A stretch of 64,000 nucleotides of DNA from Pontibacterium sp049599735 (GTDB lineage Bacteria; Pseudomonadota; Gammaproteobacteria; Pseudomonadales; Balneatricaceae), in the NCBI GenBank assembly GCA_049599735.1, contig JBMYOX010000002.1:1-64000 (forward strand). Direction: 5' to 3'. Below the pieces are notes generated by a model, which was not told the DNA's origin, did no database searches, and saw only the letters and a program-made list of their open reading frames with translations. Positions 1 through 8,307 of the stretch are shown one piece after another (the stretch's first letter is position 1; each line of letters begins with the position of its first letter). The position numbers and the translations under genes were made by a program.

Positions 1-21
1 TGCTATGCAATCCGTAAAGAA

Positions 22-75
22 AAATGCCGACCAGTTGCTTAACTGATCGGCATTACGGCATTGTCGGGCTTTTTT
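22..75 (+). terminator. Terminator-like inverted repeat before recJ
   Basis: A strong hairpin is visible: arms AATGCCGA (23-30) and TCGGCATT (47-54), continued by CAGTT/AACTG after one mismatch, with loop GCTT. A T-run (70-75) lies about 15 bases further on, not directly after the stem, so this is not a classic intrinsic terminator. It probably ends the gene upstream of the window. The rest of 1-153 shows no gene. Confidence 0.4.
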
Positions 76-153
76 GTTTGATTCAGAGATGCATCGGTTG
101 CCGCCTTAATTGCTGGCACTACCTTAGTTATGCTCAATGGGAGTGATCTGTAA

Positions 154-1887
154 ATGCGAGAGCTTGTTATCCAAAGGCGCCCAGAGCCGGATCAGTCACT
201 GCCCTTGTTTAATCAGGTCAATCCGGTATTGGCCCGTATCTATGCAACCCGTGGTTTGCATGACCTGAGCGACCTGGGCCGTAATCTTAAAGCACTGTTA
301 CCTGACCGGTTACTTAAAGGTATTGATAGCTCCGTTGACCGGCTGGTTGAGGCCATTCAAAAGCAGCAATCGATCCTGATTGTCGGGGATTTTGACTGTG
401 ATGGCGCGACCAGTACGGCGGTTGCCTTGCTGGCGTTACGCAAGATGGGCGCGGCTTCGGTGGATTACCTGGTGCCAAACCGTTTTGAATACGGTTACGG
501 TCTGAGCCCTGAGATAGTCGATGTGGCGGCCCGTCAGAAGCCGGACCTGATCATTACGGTGGATAACGGTATTTCCAGTGTATCCGGTGTGCAGCGCGCG
601 GCTGAGCACGGTATTGATGTGCTGGTTACCGATCACCACCTGCCGGGTCATGCATTGCCTGCCGCCTGCGCGATTGTTAATCCCAACCAACCGGATTGTA
701 CGTTTCCTGCCAAATCAACCTGCGGTGTGGGGGTGATTTTTTATGTAATGATTGCACTGCGCCGTACTCTGGCTCAAGTCGGTTGGTTTCAACAGCAGGC
801 GCTCGAACAACCTAATTTAGCTGAATTGCTGGATCTGGTGGCGCTGGGCACCGTGGCCGATGTGGTGCCGCTGGAACAAAACAACCGCATACTGGTTTAT
901 CAGGGGCTGCAAAGAATCAGAGCGGGTCAGGCGCGCCCGGGTATTATGGCGCTGCTGGAAGTAGCGGGTCGACATCCTGCAAAATTAGTGTCTTCTGACC
1001 TGGGTTTTGCTATCGCACCCCGACTTAATGCCGCCGGGCGGCTGGAAGATATGTCTATTGGTATCGAATGCCTGATTACCGATGATGTTGCAACGGCACG
1101 GGATCTGGCTGGTACACTGGATCAGCTCAATCAGGAGCGTCGCGGCATTGAAGCCGAGATGCAGCAGCAGGCGTTAGTTTTGCTGGAATCCTTAGAGCTG
1201 GAAGCAGAAGCGCTGCCTTATGGGGTGTGCCTCTATGATGAAGAATGGCATCAGGGTGTGATTGGTATACTGGCATCCCGTATTAAAGAACGTATGCACC
1301 GCCCCGTAATTGCTTTTGCGCCCGGCGATAACGGTGAAATTAAAGGCTCAGCACGTTCCATCGCCGGTTTTCATGTGCGTGATGGCCTGGACAGGATTGC
1401 AACGGCCAATCCCGGATTACTCAGCAAATTTGGCGGCCATGCCATGGCAGCGGGCCTGACGCTGCGGGTTGAAGATTATGCCCTGTTTGTAGAGGCCTTT
1501 GATCAGGAAGTACGTCGGCAGTTATCCGAAGCAGATTTGCAGGAGCAGGTTTATACGGACGGCTCGCTCAGTGCGGCTGAAATCTCGATCGAAATGGCCG
1601 ACATGTTACGCGAAGCAGGCCCCTGGGGGCATCAGTTCCCCGAGCCAAAATTTGATGGTGAGTTTGCGCTGCTGCAACAGAGGCTGGTCGGCCAGAAACA
1701 TTTAAAAATGGTACTGATGGATCCGGTTTCCGGCCTGGCAGTGGATGCGATTCATTTTAATGCCGACCTGAAATGCTGGCCCCGCGAAAGTGTGACCCGT
1801 GTACAGGTTGTTTATCGTCTTGATATCAATGAATTCAGAGGGCAACGCAGCGTACAATTAATGGTTGAACAGCTGCTGCCCGTTTAA
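154..1887 (+). CDS. recJ: Single-stranded-DNA-specific exonuclease RecJ
   Basis: RecJ is a 5'-3' exonuclease of the DHH phosphoesterase family. It acts on single-stranded DNA in RecF-pathway recombination, mismatch repair and base excision repair. Motif I GDFDCDGATST lies at about residues 78-88, TVDNGIS at 135-141 and the DHH triad at 160-162. The DHHA1 motif GGHAMAAG is near 427, followed by the OB-fold C-terminal part. The length of 577 aa is normal for proteobacterial RecJ. The ATG follows a GGGAG-like ribosome site about 10 bases upstream. A small unknown gene follows 20 bases downstream and may be co-transcribed. Confidence 0.97.
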   Translation: MRELVIQRRPEPDQSLPLFNQVNPVLARIYATRGLHDLSDLGRNLKALLPDRLLKGIDSSVDRLVEAIQKQQSILIVGDFDCDGATSTAVALLALRKMGAASVDYLVPNRFEYGYGLSPEIVDVAARQKPDLIITVDNGISSVSGVQRAAEHGIDVLVTDHHLPGHALPAACAIVNPNQPDCTFPAKSTCGVGVIFYVMIALRRTLAQVGWFQQQALEQPNLAELLDLVALGTVADVVPLEQNNRILVYQGLQRIRAGQARPGIMALLEVAGRHPAKLVSSDLGFAIAPRLNAAGRLEDMSIGIECLITDDVATARDLAGTLDQLNQERRGIEAEMQQQALVLLESLELEAEALPYGVCLYDEEWHQGVIGILASRIKERMHRPVIAFAPGDNGEIKGSARSIAGFHVRDGLDRIATANPGLLSKFGGHAMAAGLTLRVEDYALFVEAFDQEVRRQLSEADLQEQVYTDGSLSAAEISIEMADMLREAGPWGHQFPEPKFDGEFALLQQRLVGQKHLKMVLMDPVSGLAVDAIHFNADLKCWPRESVTRVQVVYRLDINEFRGQRSVQLMVEQLLPV

Positions 1888-1907
1888 TCGATGTAAAAAG
1901 GTAATAC

Positions 1908-2090
1908 ATGAAAGATCTGACCCTGAATGAACTGGAAATTCTGTTAGCTGTTTTTGCGCGTGCAGGTGTTGAAAAAAGTGCCGGAGCCGAAGGCGAAATG
2001 CTAACCCGCATTCAGCAGGCTCACGACGAGCGCCAGGAACTGGAAAGCATGGACTTTGATGATTGTCTGGGCGGGGCTTGTAAGTTGTAA
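1908..2090 (+). CDS. Small conserved-looking hypothetical protein
   Basis: This 60-residue ORF starts 20 bases after recJ and has a good ribosome site (AAAAAGGTAA, then ATG), so it is probably translated. It is acidic and mostly helical in character. It has no signal peptide or membrane segment and ends in a cysteine-containing tail, DDCLGGACKL. I do not recognise the family. Position suggests co-transcription with recJ, but nothing in the sequence shows a functional link. The antisense ORF over the same bases looks like a shadow. Confidence 0.6.
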   Translation: MKDLTLNELEILLAVFARAGVEKSAGAEGEMLTRIQQAHDERQELESMDFDDCLGGACKL

Positions 2091-2282
2091 GTCGCCCGAG
2101 CAGGAATTGAAAGATATGGCATACTTAATTGAAGTCATTGAGGGGGCGGCAACAAAAGTGGGTTTGGTGTTTTTGAGCAGAGCTGTCATAATTCGCTGGC
2201 CTTAATTGGCAGCGTGCTATGGAGGAGTGCGTCCGCATTTTTGCCTGGGTTTAAAGGATTTTTGGCCTCTTTTCTCTAGTAA

Positions 2283-2462
2283 GTCCCGGATTGTTTAACA
2301 TATAACATATATTATTCTATTAATGGCCTGAATGAGATTTTCGAAAGGTCAGATGTAGGATATGTGAACGAAGCGCTGATCTTAGAGTGGAATGATTTCA
2401 AGTCTGTTATTTCAATTGACTCAGTAGATGACATTTTGATGATCGGTTTTATTAGAATTTGA
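2283..2462 (+). pseudogene. Open-frame remnant without a start codon before pseB
   Basis: Within the AT-rich gap 2091-2483, one + frame is open for 59 codons, from just after TAA (2280-2282) to TGA (2460-2462). It reads like normal protein (for example NGLNEIFERSDVGYVNEAL, then LEWNDFKSVIS), but it has no ATG or GTG start and no ribosome site. It looks like the 3' end of a gene truncated when the polysaccharide locus was rearranged. I cannot name the family. The rest of the gap (2091-2282) holds no convincing gene, and no JUMPstart/ops element was found. Confidence 0.35.
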
Positions 2463-2483
2463 CATGGATAACTGGAAACTGTG

Positions 2484-3488
2484 ATGTTTAATGACAAATC
2501 AATCCTTATTACAGGTGGGACTGGCTCCTTTGGAAAAAAATACGTAGAAACAATATTGAGCCGTTACAGTCCTAAACGGTTGATTATTCTTTCACGCGAC
2601 GAGTTAAAACAGTTTGAAATGCAGCAGGAGTTTGATGCTCCCTGTATGCGTTATTTTATCGGTGATGTCCGCGACCGAGAACGTATGGTGCAAGCGATGC
2701 GAGGCGTGGATTTTGTTATTCATGCAGCGGCGCTTAAACAGGTACCTGCGGCTGAATATAATCCAACAGAATGTATTAAAACGAATATTCATGGTGCAGA
2801 GAATGTTATTCATGCTGCATTGGAGAATGAGGTTGATCAGGTTATTGCTCTGTCCACAGATAAAGCTGCGAATCCGATTAATCTTTATGGTGCGACTAAG
2901 CTCGCCTCAGATAAATTATTTGTAGCGGCTAATAATATGGCAGGGGGGCATAAAACCCGCTTTGCTGTTGTGCGATACGGTAATGTTGCCGGTTCGCGTG
3001 GCTCAGTTGTACCTTTCTTTAAAAAGCTGATTGAAAATGGAGCAACGGAGTTACCGATTACTGATGAACGGATGACCCGATTCTGGATTACTTTACAGCA
3101 GGGTGTGGATTTTGTTTTGAAAAATTTTCAACGCATGCATGGTGGTGAAATTTTTGTGCCTAAAATACCTTCGGTATTGATCACGGATCTGGCTAAAGCA
3201 ATGGCACCGGCACTCCCTGAAAAAGTTATCGGTATTCGCCCTGGCGAAAAACTGCATGAGATTATGTGTCCCTCTGATGATTCTCATTTAACGCTGGAAT
3301 TTGCGGATCATTATGTTTTACGTCCAACGATTACTTTTTCCGGTCGTAATAATGACTTTACCGAAAATGCTCTGGGAGAAATTGGGGTGCCGGTGGGTCA
3401 GGGATTTGAATACCACTCAGGCAGTAATCCACACTTTCTGGGTATTGAAGAAATAGTGGAGTTTAATCGCATGGCCGGGGTGCTATGA
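2484..3488 (+). CDS. pseB: UDP-N-acetylglucosamine 4,6-dehydratase (inverting), PseB
   Basis: First enzyme of CMP-pseudaminic acid synthesis: it dehydrates UDP-GlcNAc and inverts C5 to give the 4-keto-L-arabino sugar. It is an extended SDR enzyme with the NAD(P) loop GGTGSFG at residues 11-17, STDKA (T125, D126, K127) and the Y135-xxx-K139 pair. The frame also offers GTG at 2481, but PseB proteins normally begin MFN, so ATG 2484 is chosen, with GGAAA upstream. The stop overlaps the next start by 4 bases (ATGA), suggesting translational coupling to the flippase gene. Confidence 0.95.
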   Translation: MFNDKSILITGGTGSFGKKYVETILSRYSPKRLIILSRDELKQFEMQQEFDAPCMRYFIGDVRDRERMVQAMRGVDFVIHAAALKQVPAAEYNPTECIKTNIHGAENVIHAALENEVDQVIALSTDKAANPINLYGATKLASDKLFVAANNMAGGHKTRFAVVRYGNVAGSRGSVVPFFKKLIENGATELPITDERMTRFWITLQQGVDFVLKNFQRMHGGEIFVPKIPSVLITDLAKAMAPALPEKVIGIRPGEKLHEIMCPSDDSHLTLEFADHYVLRPTITFSGRNNDFTENALGEIGVPVGQGFEYHSGSNPHFLGIEEIVEFNRMAGVL

Positions 3489-4741
3489 CAGAAACATCGC
3501 CTAAGCGCGAAGTATTAAGGCGGTTATCCAATGTAGCCCTTCGGGGCTTATCAATGGGTAGCCGTTTCGTTCTGTTGTTTGCACTGGCACGTTATTTAGA
3601 ACCGGAAGAAGTAGGCTTGTATGGCCTGGTGGCTGCAACGCTTGGCTTTAGTATGCTGGTGATTGGCGGCGATTATTATACGTATAGCCAACGCGAGCTG
3701 ATTAGCTCTCCTAAAGAACGCTGGAGTTTCGTTCTGCAACACCAAGGGCTGGCAACTGTTCTTCTTTATACGGCTCTCCTGCCAGTTCAGGCGCTGATAT
3801 TTGTATTTGAATTGCTTCCATACAGCGTTCTATTGTGGTTTTTTGCGTTACTTATTACTGAACACTTAGCCCAAGAATGTAATCGAGTGCTGATTGCCAT
3901 GCAACAGCAGCTATGGGCCAGTATGGTGCTCTTTATCCGTATGGGTATCTGGGTTTGGGTCTTGTTGTGCCTAATGGTTTATGCCGTGGTTCCGGTCTCT
4001 CTTGATACTGTGTTTGCCTTTTGGTTTGTCGGAGATTTGCTGGCGCTGATTGTCTCAGTGGTACTTGTGAAAGCCCAAGTGCCCGAATGGCGCTGGTGGC
4101 CTCTGGATTGGCCTTGGGTTCGTGCGGGTTTTAAAGTGGGCCTGATGTTTTTGTTTGCGACCTTAGCGTTTAAAGCGTTACAGACTATTGATCGATATTT
4201 TGTTGAGTTTTGGGCAGGTTCCGAATTGCTTGCGGTCTACGTGCTTTATTCGGGTGTAGCTATGGCAGTTGTCAGTTTTTTAGATTCAGCTGTGTTTGCG
4301 TTTTTATACCCAAAACTGATAGCTGCATGGCGAGAACAGCGCTATCAGGACTATCAGAAAGTGAAAAAAGAGTTGTGGTGCAGCGTGCTGATCTCCAGTG
4401 TTTTACTGGCATTGTCTGCCGGGTTACTTGCCCCTTGGGTATTTGAGTGGATCGGCAAGGATATTTACAATAATCAACCTGAACTGCTATGGATTTTGTT
4501 AGCTGGGGCCGTGATTTACGCAGTGGGTATGGTTCCGCACTATGGCCTTTATGCCCGCAAAGCAGATAAAGCAATTGTTTTTTCGCATATAACCTCACTT
4601 GTAGTCTTCGTGATAGTCTCATTCTTGTGTGCTGAAATGTTACCGCTCGAAGCACCTGCTATTGGACTGGCTGTTGCGTTTGTCTGGATGTTGTTTGTGA
4701 AGCAATATATGTATCAGCGTCTGCCAGTAGACGTTATTTAA
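3485..4741 (+). CDS. Wzx-like polysaccharide flippase (MOP superfamily)
   Basis: A 418-residue, almost wholly hydrophobic protein with about 12 membrane segments and short polar loops. It has the shape of Wzx/RfbX-type flippases, which move undecaprenyl-linked repeat units across the inner membrane. The N-terminal region (NVALRGLSMGSRFVLLFALARYL) is typical of the polysaccharide biosynthesis protein family. It overlaps pseB by 4 bases and lies inside the pse cluster, which points to a Pse-containing glycan lipid as substrate. Wzx proteins are poorly conserved, so the family is more certain than the substrate. Confidence 0.8.
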   Translation: MTETSPKREVLRRLSNVALRGLSMGSRFVLLFALARYLEPEEVGLYGLVAATLGFSMLVIGGDYYTYSQRELISSPKERWSFVLQHQGLATVLLYTALLPVQALIFVFELLPYSVLLWFFALLITEHLAQECNRVLIAMQQQLWASMVLFIRMGIWVWVLLCLMVYAVVPVSLDTVFAFWFVGDLLALIVSVVLVKAQVPEWRWWPLDWPWVRAGFKVGLMFLFATLAFKALQTIDRYFVEFWAGSELLAVYVLYSGVAMAVVSFLDSAVFAFLYPKLIAAWREQRYQDYQKVKKELWCSVLISSVLLALSAGLLAPWVFEWIGKDIYNNQPELLWILLAGAVIYAVGMVPHYGLYARKADKAIVFSHITSLVVFVIVSFLCAEMLPLEAPAIGLAVAFVWMLFVKQYMYQRLPVDVI

Positions 4742-4767
4742 CGTGCATAATTGAATTAAGGTTTTTT

Positions 4768-5925
4768 ATGATCCCCTATGGTCGACAAGATATTAATCAG
4801 GATGATATCGACGCTGTTGTCGAGGTCCTCCAGTCAGATTTTCTTACGCAAGGCCCCAAGCTGCCATTGTTTGAAGAAAGGGTTGCTGAGCATTGCGGCG
4901 CAGCTTATGGCTTAGCGATGAATAGTGCGACTTCTGCACTGCATGTGGCCTGTTTAGCGTTGGAACTGGGTGCTGATGATTGGCTTTGGACTACACCTGT
5001 GACGTTTGTTGCATCTGCTAATTGTGGATTATATTGTGGAGCTAAAGTCGACTTTGTTGATATTGATCCTCGAACCTATAATTTGAGCCCCCGTCTGCTG
5101 AAAACTAAGCTAATTGATGCGCAACAAGCGGGTGTCTTACCTAAAGTTCTGGTTGTTGTGCATCTATGTGGTCAACCTTGTGAGATGGAAGCTATTTATG
5201 GGTTAGCACAAGAATATGGCTTCCGTATTATTGAAGATGCTTCTCATGCGATCGGTGGCCGTTATAAGGGTGAGCCGATTGGTAATTGCCGTTACTCAGA
5301 TATTACTGTCTTTAGCTTCCATCCTGTGAAAATCATCACCACCGCTGAGGGTGGGATGGCCCTGACCAATAGTGCCGAGCTGTCTGAAAAAATGGCACTT
5401 TATCGCAGTCATGGTATTACACGTGATCCATCCAAAATGAGCCATGCACCTGATGGGCCTTGGTATTACCAGCAGATAACGCTGGGCTTTAATTATCGAA
5501 TGACTGAGCTGCAGGCTGCATTGGGTGTTAGCCAGATGAATAGGCTGGATGATTTTGTTGCTGAGCGCCATCATTTAGCTAATCGTTATAACACACAGCT
5601 GTCTGATATGGCGTTGCTTTTACCGTGGCAACACCCGGATAGTTATTCAGGTTTACATCTCTATATTGTTCGATTGCGACTAGATCGAATTGATAAAACA
5701 CATCGGGAAGTATTTGAGTCATTAAGGGAGCAGGGCATCGGGGTTAACCTGCATTATATACCGGTTCATACACAGCCTTATTATCAGGCTATGGGGTTTA
5801 AGGCTGACAACTTCCCTAACTCAATAGATTTCTACAGTGAGGCAATCAGTCTGCCGATGTTTCATGGGATGACGGAGAGTGTTCAGGATCAAGTGATTGA
5901 AACTCTCCGGGATGTATTAGGATGA
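4768..5925 (+). CDS. pseC: UDP-4-keto-6-deoxy-N-acetyl-L-altrosamine transaminase PseC
   Basis: A PLP-dependent aminotransferase of the DegT/DnrJ/EryC1 family. It aminates C4 of the PseB-derived keto sugar to UDP-4-amino-4,6-dideoxy-N-acetyl-beta-L-altrosamine, the second specific step to pseudaminic acid. The opening MIPYGRQ is characteristic of PseC. EDASHAIGG is at 156-164 and the Schiff-base lysine is K188 in SFHPVKIITTAEGG. The length of 385 aa is normal. The start has AAGG upstream, 26 bases after the flippase gene. Its stop overlaps pseF by 4 bases. Confidence 0.95.
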   Translation: MIPYGRQDINQDDIDAVVEVLQSDFLTQGPKLPLFEERVAEHCGAAYGLAMNSATSALHVACLALELGADDWLWTTPVTFVASANCGLYCGAKVDFVDIDPRTYNLSPRLLKTKLIDAQQAGVLPKVLVVVHLCGQPCEMEAIYGLAQEYGFRIIEDASHAIGGRYKGEPIGNCRYSDITVFSFHPVKIITTAEGGMALTNSAELSEKMALYRSHGITRDPSKMSHAPDGPWYYQQITLGFNYRMTELQAALGVSQMNRLDDFVAERHHLANRYNTQLSDMALLLPWQHPDSYSGLHLYIVRLRLDRIDKTHREVFESLREQGIGVNLHYIPVHTQPYYQAMGFKADNFPNSIDFYSEAISLPMFHGMTESVQDQVIETLRDVLG

Positions 5926-6614
5926 ACGTCTGCATTATTCCTGCGCGTGGTGGCAGCAAACGTATTCCCCGTAAAAATATTAAGCTGTTTTGTGGCAAAC
6001 CGATGATTGCATGGTCTATAGAGGTGGCGATTCAGAGTGGCTGTTTTGACCGTGTAGTGGTTTCAACAGATGATCCGGAAATTGCCAATATAGCACTTGA
6101 ATACGGGGCTGAGGTGCCTTTTATCCGCTCAACCGAACTCGCGGATGATCATACCGGAACTTTACCTGTGATCGCGCATGCTATTCGCTGGATGGCGGAA
6201 CACGAACGGATGCCTATTAACGTTTGCTGCCTGTATGCAACGGCTCCTTTTGTGTGTTCTGAGGATTTGGCTCTGGGGTTTGATGTGCTTAGGGCGAGCG
6301 GCGCTGATTACGCTTTGAGTGTCACCAGTTATGCTTTTCCCATTCAGCGCGCTATTCGTATAACCAACGCGCAGCGGCTGGAGATGTTTCAGCCGGAATG
6401 TTTTTATACACGCTCTCAAGATCTTGAAGAAGCGTGGCATGATGCCGGTCAGTTTTACTGGGGTAAGTCGGAGGCCTGGCTGGAAGAACGCCCCGTCTTT
6501 ACTTCCCGCTCCGCACCGGTTTCTGTACCCCGCCATCGGGTGCAGGATATTGATACACCCGAAGATTGGAAGCGCGCTACCTGGATGTTTAAAGCAATGC
6601 AGGCGAGTGAATGA
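5922..6614 (+). CDS. pseF: CMP-pseudaminic acid cytidylyltransferase PseF
   Basis: The last step of the pathway: CTP plus pseudaminic acid gives CMP-Pse, the donor used by glycosyltransferases. It belongs to the acylneuraminate cytidylyltransferase family, with the N-terminal nucleotide-binding motif IPARGGSKRIPRKNIK at about 6-21. PVSVPRHRVQDIDTPEDW near the C-terminus is the usual end of PseF. The length of 230 aa is typical. It overlaps pseC upstream and pseG downstream by 4 bases each, so the three are very likely translationally coupled. Confidence 0.95.
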   Translation: MNVCIIPARGGSKRIPRKNIKLFCGKPMIAWSIEVAIQSGCFDRVVVSTDDPEIANIALEYGAEVPFIRSTELADDHTGTLPVIAHAIRWMAEHERMPINVCCLYATAPFVCSEDLALGFDVLRASGADYALSVTSYAFPIQRAIRITNAQRLEMFQPECFYTRSQDLEEAWHDAGQFYWGKSEAWLEERPVFTSRSAPVSVPRHRVQDIDTPEDWKRATWMFKAMQASE

Positions 6615-7744
6615 TGACTAATTCTGGCAGGAGCATTGTTTTCCGTGCTGATTCATCCCTTGAGATTGGCTCCGGGCATGTGATGCGGTGCTTAACGCTG
6701 GCGGATGAATTAAAAAGACGGGGGGCATCTTGTCATTTTATCTGTCGTGAGCATCAGGGCCATATGATTGGTCATATCAGCTCCAGACAGCATCAGGTTC
6801 ACGTATTACCTATTAAGTCGGTGCTTGAAGAGTCGGCTGAGGTTTCTGCTGTTCATGATCTTGCTCATGCTCACTGGTTAGGCAGCAGCCTTGATCAAGA
6901 TGCGTCTGAATGTGTCACTATCTTGGAAGCTATTCAGCCTGACTGGCTGGTCGTGGATCATTATGCACTGGATGCCAAATGGGAGCTGTTATTAAAACCC
7001 TATTATAGAAAGTTATTGGTCATTGATGACTTAGCTGACAGGTTTCATAGTTGTGATGTGTTGTTGGATCAGACCTATGGTCGCAGCGCTAAGGATTATG
7101 AGGCTTGGGTCCCCGATGCTTGCCAACGATTATGTGGTTCAGAATATGCGTTATTGCGTCCGGAATTTTCAAATTTAAGGCCATACAGTCTTAAGCGTAG
7201 AGAGAATGTCTATCTTGAAAAACTGCTGATTACCATGGGCGGTGTTGATAAAGACAATGTAACCGGGCAGGTACTTTTTGCGCTTAAGGATAGTGACCTA
7301 CCTGAAAATTGCCAGATTACCGTTGTTATGGGCGCTAAGGCTCCTTGGTTTGCAGAAGTGAAAAAGCAGGCCGAAAGTATGAACTGGCCCACTTCTGTAA
7401 GAATAAATATCAGTGATATGGCGCAGGTGATGGCAGAGAGTGATTTAGCAGTTGGTGCCGCAGGCTCTACATCTTGGGAGCGTTGTTGCTTAGGGTTACC
7501 GACGGTTATGATCGTTCTGGCGGATAATCAGAGAAAAGCTGCCTCATTATTGGCGCAGGCACAGGCTGCAACGGTGTTGATGCCGGGGCCTGATTTTGCG
7601 ACAGACCTGAAAAGATCGATTCAAACAATAAATGATGATAGCTCTTATTTGAAAAAAATGAGTGCGCATGCTGAAACGGTCACTGATGGCACTGGCTGTC
7701 AGTTACTTGCTGATTTGCTTGATAAGTTGGATGCTCAGACATGA
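6611..7744 (+). CDS. pseG: UDP-2,4-diacetamido-2,4,6-trideoxy-L-altropyranose hydrolase PseG
   Basis: PseG removes UDP from the N4-acetylated sugar nucleotide to release 2,4-diacetamido-2,4,6-trideoxy-L-altrose. It is a GT-B-fold, MurG-like hydrolase. FRADSSLEIGSGHVMRC near the N-terminus carries the conserved glycine-rich and histidine segment (SGHVMRC at 21-27). AAGSTSWERCCLGLPT near residue 280 is the usual C-domain nucleotide-binding motif. Two adjacent ATGs (6611, 6614) are possible starts; the first overlaps the pseF stop. It overlaps pseH by 4 bases. Confidence 0.94.
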   Translation: MMTNSGRSIVFRADSSLEIGSGHVMRCLTLADELKRRGASCHFICREHQGHMIGHISSRQHQVHVLPIKSVLEESAEVSAVHDLAHAHWLGSSLDQDASECVTILEAIQPDWLVVDHYALDAKWELLLKPYYRKLLVIDDLADRFHSCDVLLDQTYGRSAKDYEAWVPDACQRLCGSEYALLRPEFSNLRPYSLKRRENVYLEKLLITMGGVDKDNVTGQVLFALKDSDLPENCQITVVMGAKAPWFAEVKKQAESMNWPTSVRINISDMAQVMAESDLAVGAAGSTSWERCCLGLPTVMIVLADNQRKAASLLAQAQAATVLMPGPDFATDLKRSIQTINDDSSYLKKMSAHAETVTDGTGCQLLADLLDKLDAQT

Positions 7745-8304
7745 ATAATAAAATGCAGATATTAGGAACACTTCGTACAATTCAGCCGAACGAGCTTGAG
7801 TTGATGCGTTCATGGAGAAATGCGCCTAACGTGAGGGTAAATATGTATACCCGCCACGAAATTAGTCAACAAGAGCATTTACGTTGGTGGGAAAGCATCG
7901 CCGCACGCCCAGATCAGCAATACTTCATGTACGAAATAAATGGCTTGCCATTGGGAATTATAGGGTTTACCGGTATAAACACTGACAGTAAAAATTCAGC
8001 CTGGGCTTTTTATGCATCACCTGAAGCCCCACCAGGTACCGGCAGTAGAATGGAGTTTCTTGCTTTAGAATATGCGTTTTATACGTTAAATCTCCATAAA
8101 CTTTATTGCGAAGTCCTTGCTTTTAATACACCGGTTATCAAGTTGCATCAGAAATTCGGTTTCAAAGTAGAAGGGATATTTCGTGAGCATCACAACATAG
8201 ACAGTACGTATGCCGATGTATACCGGCTTGGACTGCTCGCGACTGAATGGGCAGAGCAGAGTACTTTGATGTATGACAAAATTACAAAAAGATTAAGGGG
8301 CTAA
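7741..8304 (+). CDS. pseH: N-acetyltransferase PseH (GNAT family)
   Basis: PseH acetylates the C4 amine of UDP-4-amino-4,6-dideoxy-N-acetyl-beta-L-altrosamine with acetyl-CoA, the step between PseC and PseG. The 187-residue protein has a GNAT fold. RSWRNAPNVRVNMYT near the start matches the acceptor-side helix, and NTPVIKLHQKFGFKVEG in the C-terminal half is the usual GNAT motif B region. It is coupled to pseG by a 4-base overlap and ends 3 bases before pseI. Confidence 0.93.
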   Translation: MNNKMQILGTLRTIQPNELELMRSWRNAPNVRVNMYTRHEISQQEHLRWWESIAARPDQQYFMYEINGLPLGIIGFTGINTDSKNSAWAFYASPEAPPGTGSRMEFLALEYAFYTLNLHKLYCEVLAFNTPVIKLHQKFGFKVEGIFREHHNIDSTYADVYRLGLLATEWAEQSTLMYDKITKRLRG

Positions 8305-8307
8305 AGC

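Noticed and set aside
2283..2462. Antisense ORF covering the same bases (2312-2497, minus)
   Set aside because: It overlaps the pseB start and has no ribosome site; the + frame looks more protein-like.
2091..2483. Possible JUMPstart/ops element before the polysaccharide locus
   Set aside because: The G-rich stretch near 2142 and GGCAGCGTG near 2209 do not match the ops core GGCGGTAGCGT closely enough.
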